From the NCBI GenBank assembly GCA_030220185.1, contig JASPKZ010007553.1:101001-165000 (forward strand): DNA of 64,000 nucleotides, read 5' to 3'. The position numbers and the translations under genes are program-made. The notes beneath the pieces are model-generated. The model was not told where the DNA came from. It saw only the letters and a list, made by a program, of their open reading frames with translations, and did not search any database. This stretch comes from Diploptera punctata (taxonomy: Eukaryota > Arthropoda > Insecta > Blattodea > Blaberidae). This document shows, in pieces, positions 63,510-64,000 of this stretch (its first letter is position 1; each line of letters starts with the position of its first letter).

Positions 63510-63610
63510 AGGGTAACGTAACTCCGTTTTCTAGGCGCCTCAACTTCAGAAGGGAGTTACAATTACGCCAATACCAGGAGAGGACAACAAAAATATCTAA
63601 ATGACAAAAC
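63510..63610 (+). mobile_element. SINE-B, 3' part
   Basis: TAACTCCGTTTTCTAGGCGC, CTCAACTTCAGAAGGGAGTT and ACAATTACGCCAATACCAGG match 44705-44770. It completes the SINE-B begun at 62980. Confidence 0.75.
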
Positions 63611-63614
63611 AAAT

Positions 63615-63771
63615 ATTTATTTTGGAATACTTTTAAGATTATGAATTTAAGTTATATTCAAATAATTTAGATAAAGAGTATTTTTTTCAGTTAAATAATT
63701 CGGGTTTTTATTTCTAAATATTATAATTAAAACACCTTTAGTAAAAAAAATAATTATTTTCGCTATATTTA

Positions 63772-63772
<1 letters not shown>
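63615..63772. other. No feature recognised
   Basis: Short AT-rich spacer. Confidence 0.35.

Positions 63773-63773
<1 letters not shown>

Positions 63774-63808
<35 letters not shown>
63774..63808. repeat. (TA)n microsatellite
   Basis: A TA run immediately 5' of a SINE-A copy. Confidence 0.95.
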
Positions 63809-63810
<2 letters not shown>

Positions 63811-64000
63811 CCACCGCTGTGGTCTCGAGGTAGAGTGCTGCCTTGTCACACAGCCCGGGTTCGATCTCCGGTCGGGACAGTTTTTGTGGGTGAGGTTATT
63901 ATCGGGGTTTATCCTCACCTGTAAGACAAATGTCAGGAAAACTTTAAGGCCCAAACAGTCCCTGAAATCATATGGCCATCTTTATCATCATCATTCTCCT
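63809..64000 (+). mobile_element. SINE-A, cut by the window end
   Basis: The head CCACCGCTGTGGTCTCGAGG, B box GGTTCGATCTCC and the middle block are present. The 3' module lies beyond the window. Confidence 0.88.

Overview
The window looks like gene-poor, repeat-rich nuclear DNA of an insect, most likely a cockroach (Blattodea; Periplaneta-like is my best guess). The sequence itself shows high AT content, almost no long open frames, dozens of decayed non-LTR retrotransposon pieces, several tRNA-derived SINE families, TA-flanked DNA transposons, long microsatellites and one divergent insect ionotropic receptor (IR). The cockroach assignment is inference from the style of these repeats. No species-specific gene is present.

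Only one convincing host gene is visible: a single-exon IR chemoreceptor on the minus strand at 49454-51432, about 659 codons long with two apparent single-base frameshifts. A 107-codon frame at 27383-27703 is an unassigned candidate exon or remnant.

The rest is layered mobile DNA. The commonest element (called RTE1 here) is an RTE-like LINE with an apurinic endonuclease and a reverse transcriptase. Its best copy is 13426-16188 with a 13-bp target-site duplication (TSD), and about 15 shorter pieces lie across the window, most ending in a GTAA- or GTTA-type tail. RTE2 and RTE3 are related LINEs with GAT and GAA tails. CR1-like 3' ends with ATT tails and one RNase-H-type LINE 3' end also occur. 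DNA elements include pogo/mariner-like elements at 10066-10709, 25841-26410, 2617-3628 and 34020-35206, a mariner transposase remnant at 12640-13340, two MITE families with several copies each, a Helitron-like element at 40262-40865 and several fold-back elements.

Layout: 1-11 kb holds SINEs, nested RTE insertions and two inverted copies of a 0.7-kb repeat, each broken by a different insertion. 12-16 kb holds a fold-back element, a mariner remnant and the main RTE1. 17-20 kb holds two inverted MITE copies and a SINE. 20-36 kb holds RTE fragments, fold-backs, ATT arrays and a composite mariner element. 37-44 kb holds a fold-back, a MITE, a GACA array, a Helitron-like block, 107-bp tandem repeats and strong palindromes. 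45-48 kb holds LINE ends. 49.4-51.5 kb is the IR gene. 52-59 kb holds a tRNA-like palindrome and LINE ends. 61.3-63.0 kb is a 66-bp satellite, followed by nested SINEs.

Three observations stand out. (1) A fold-back element present five times carries a hammerhead-ribozyme-like core and makes 12-13 bp TSDs. (2) Three loci carry different tRNA-like cloverleaves with intact acceptor pairing inside the same short flanks, next to TA repeats. (3) A second, unrelated fold-back at 43.25-43.55 kb shows a similar CTGATGA-stem-GAAA layout.
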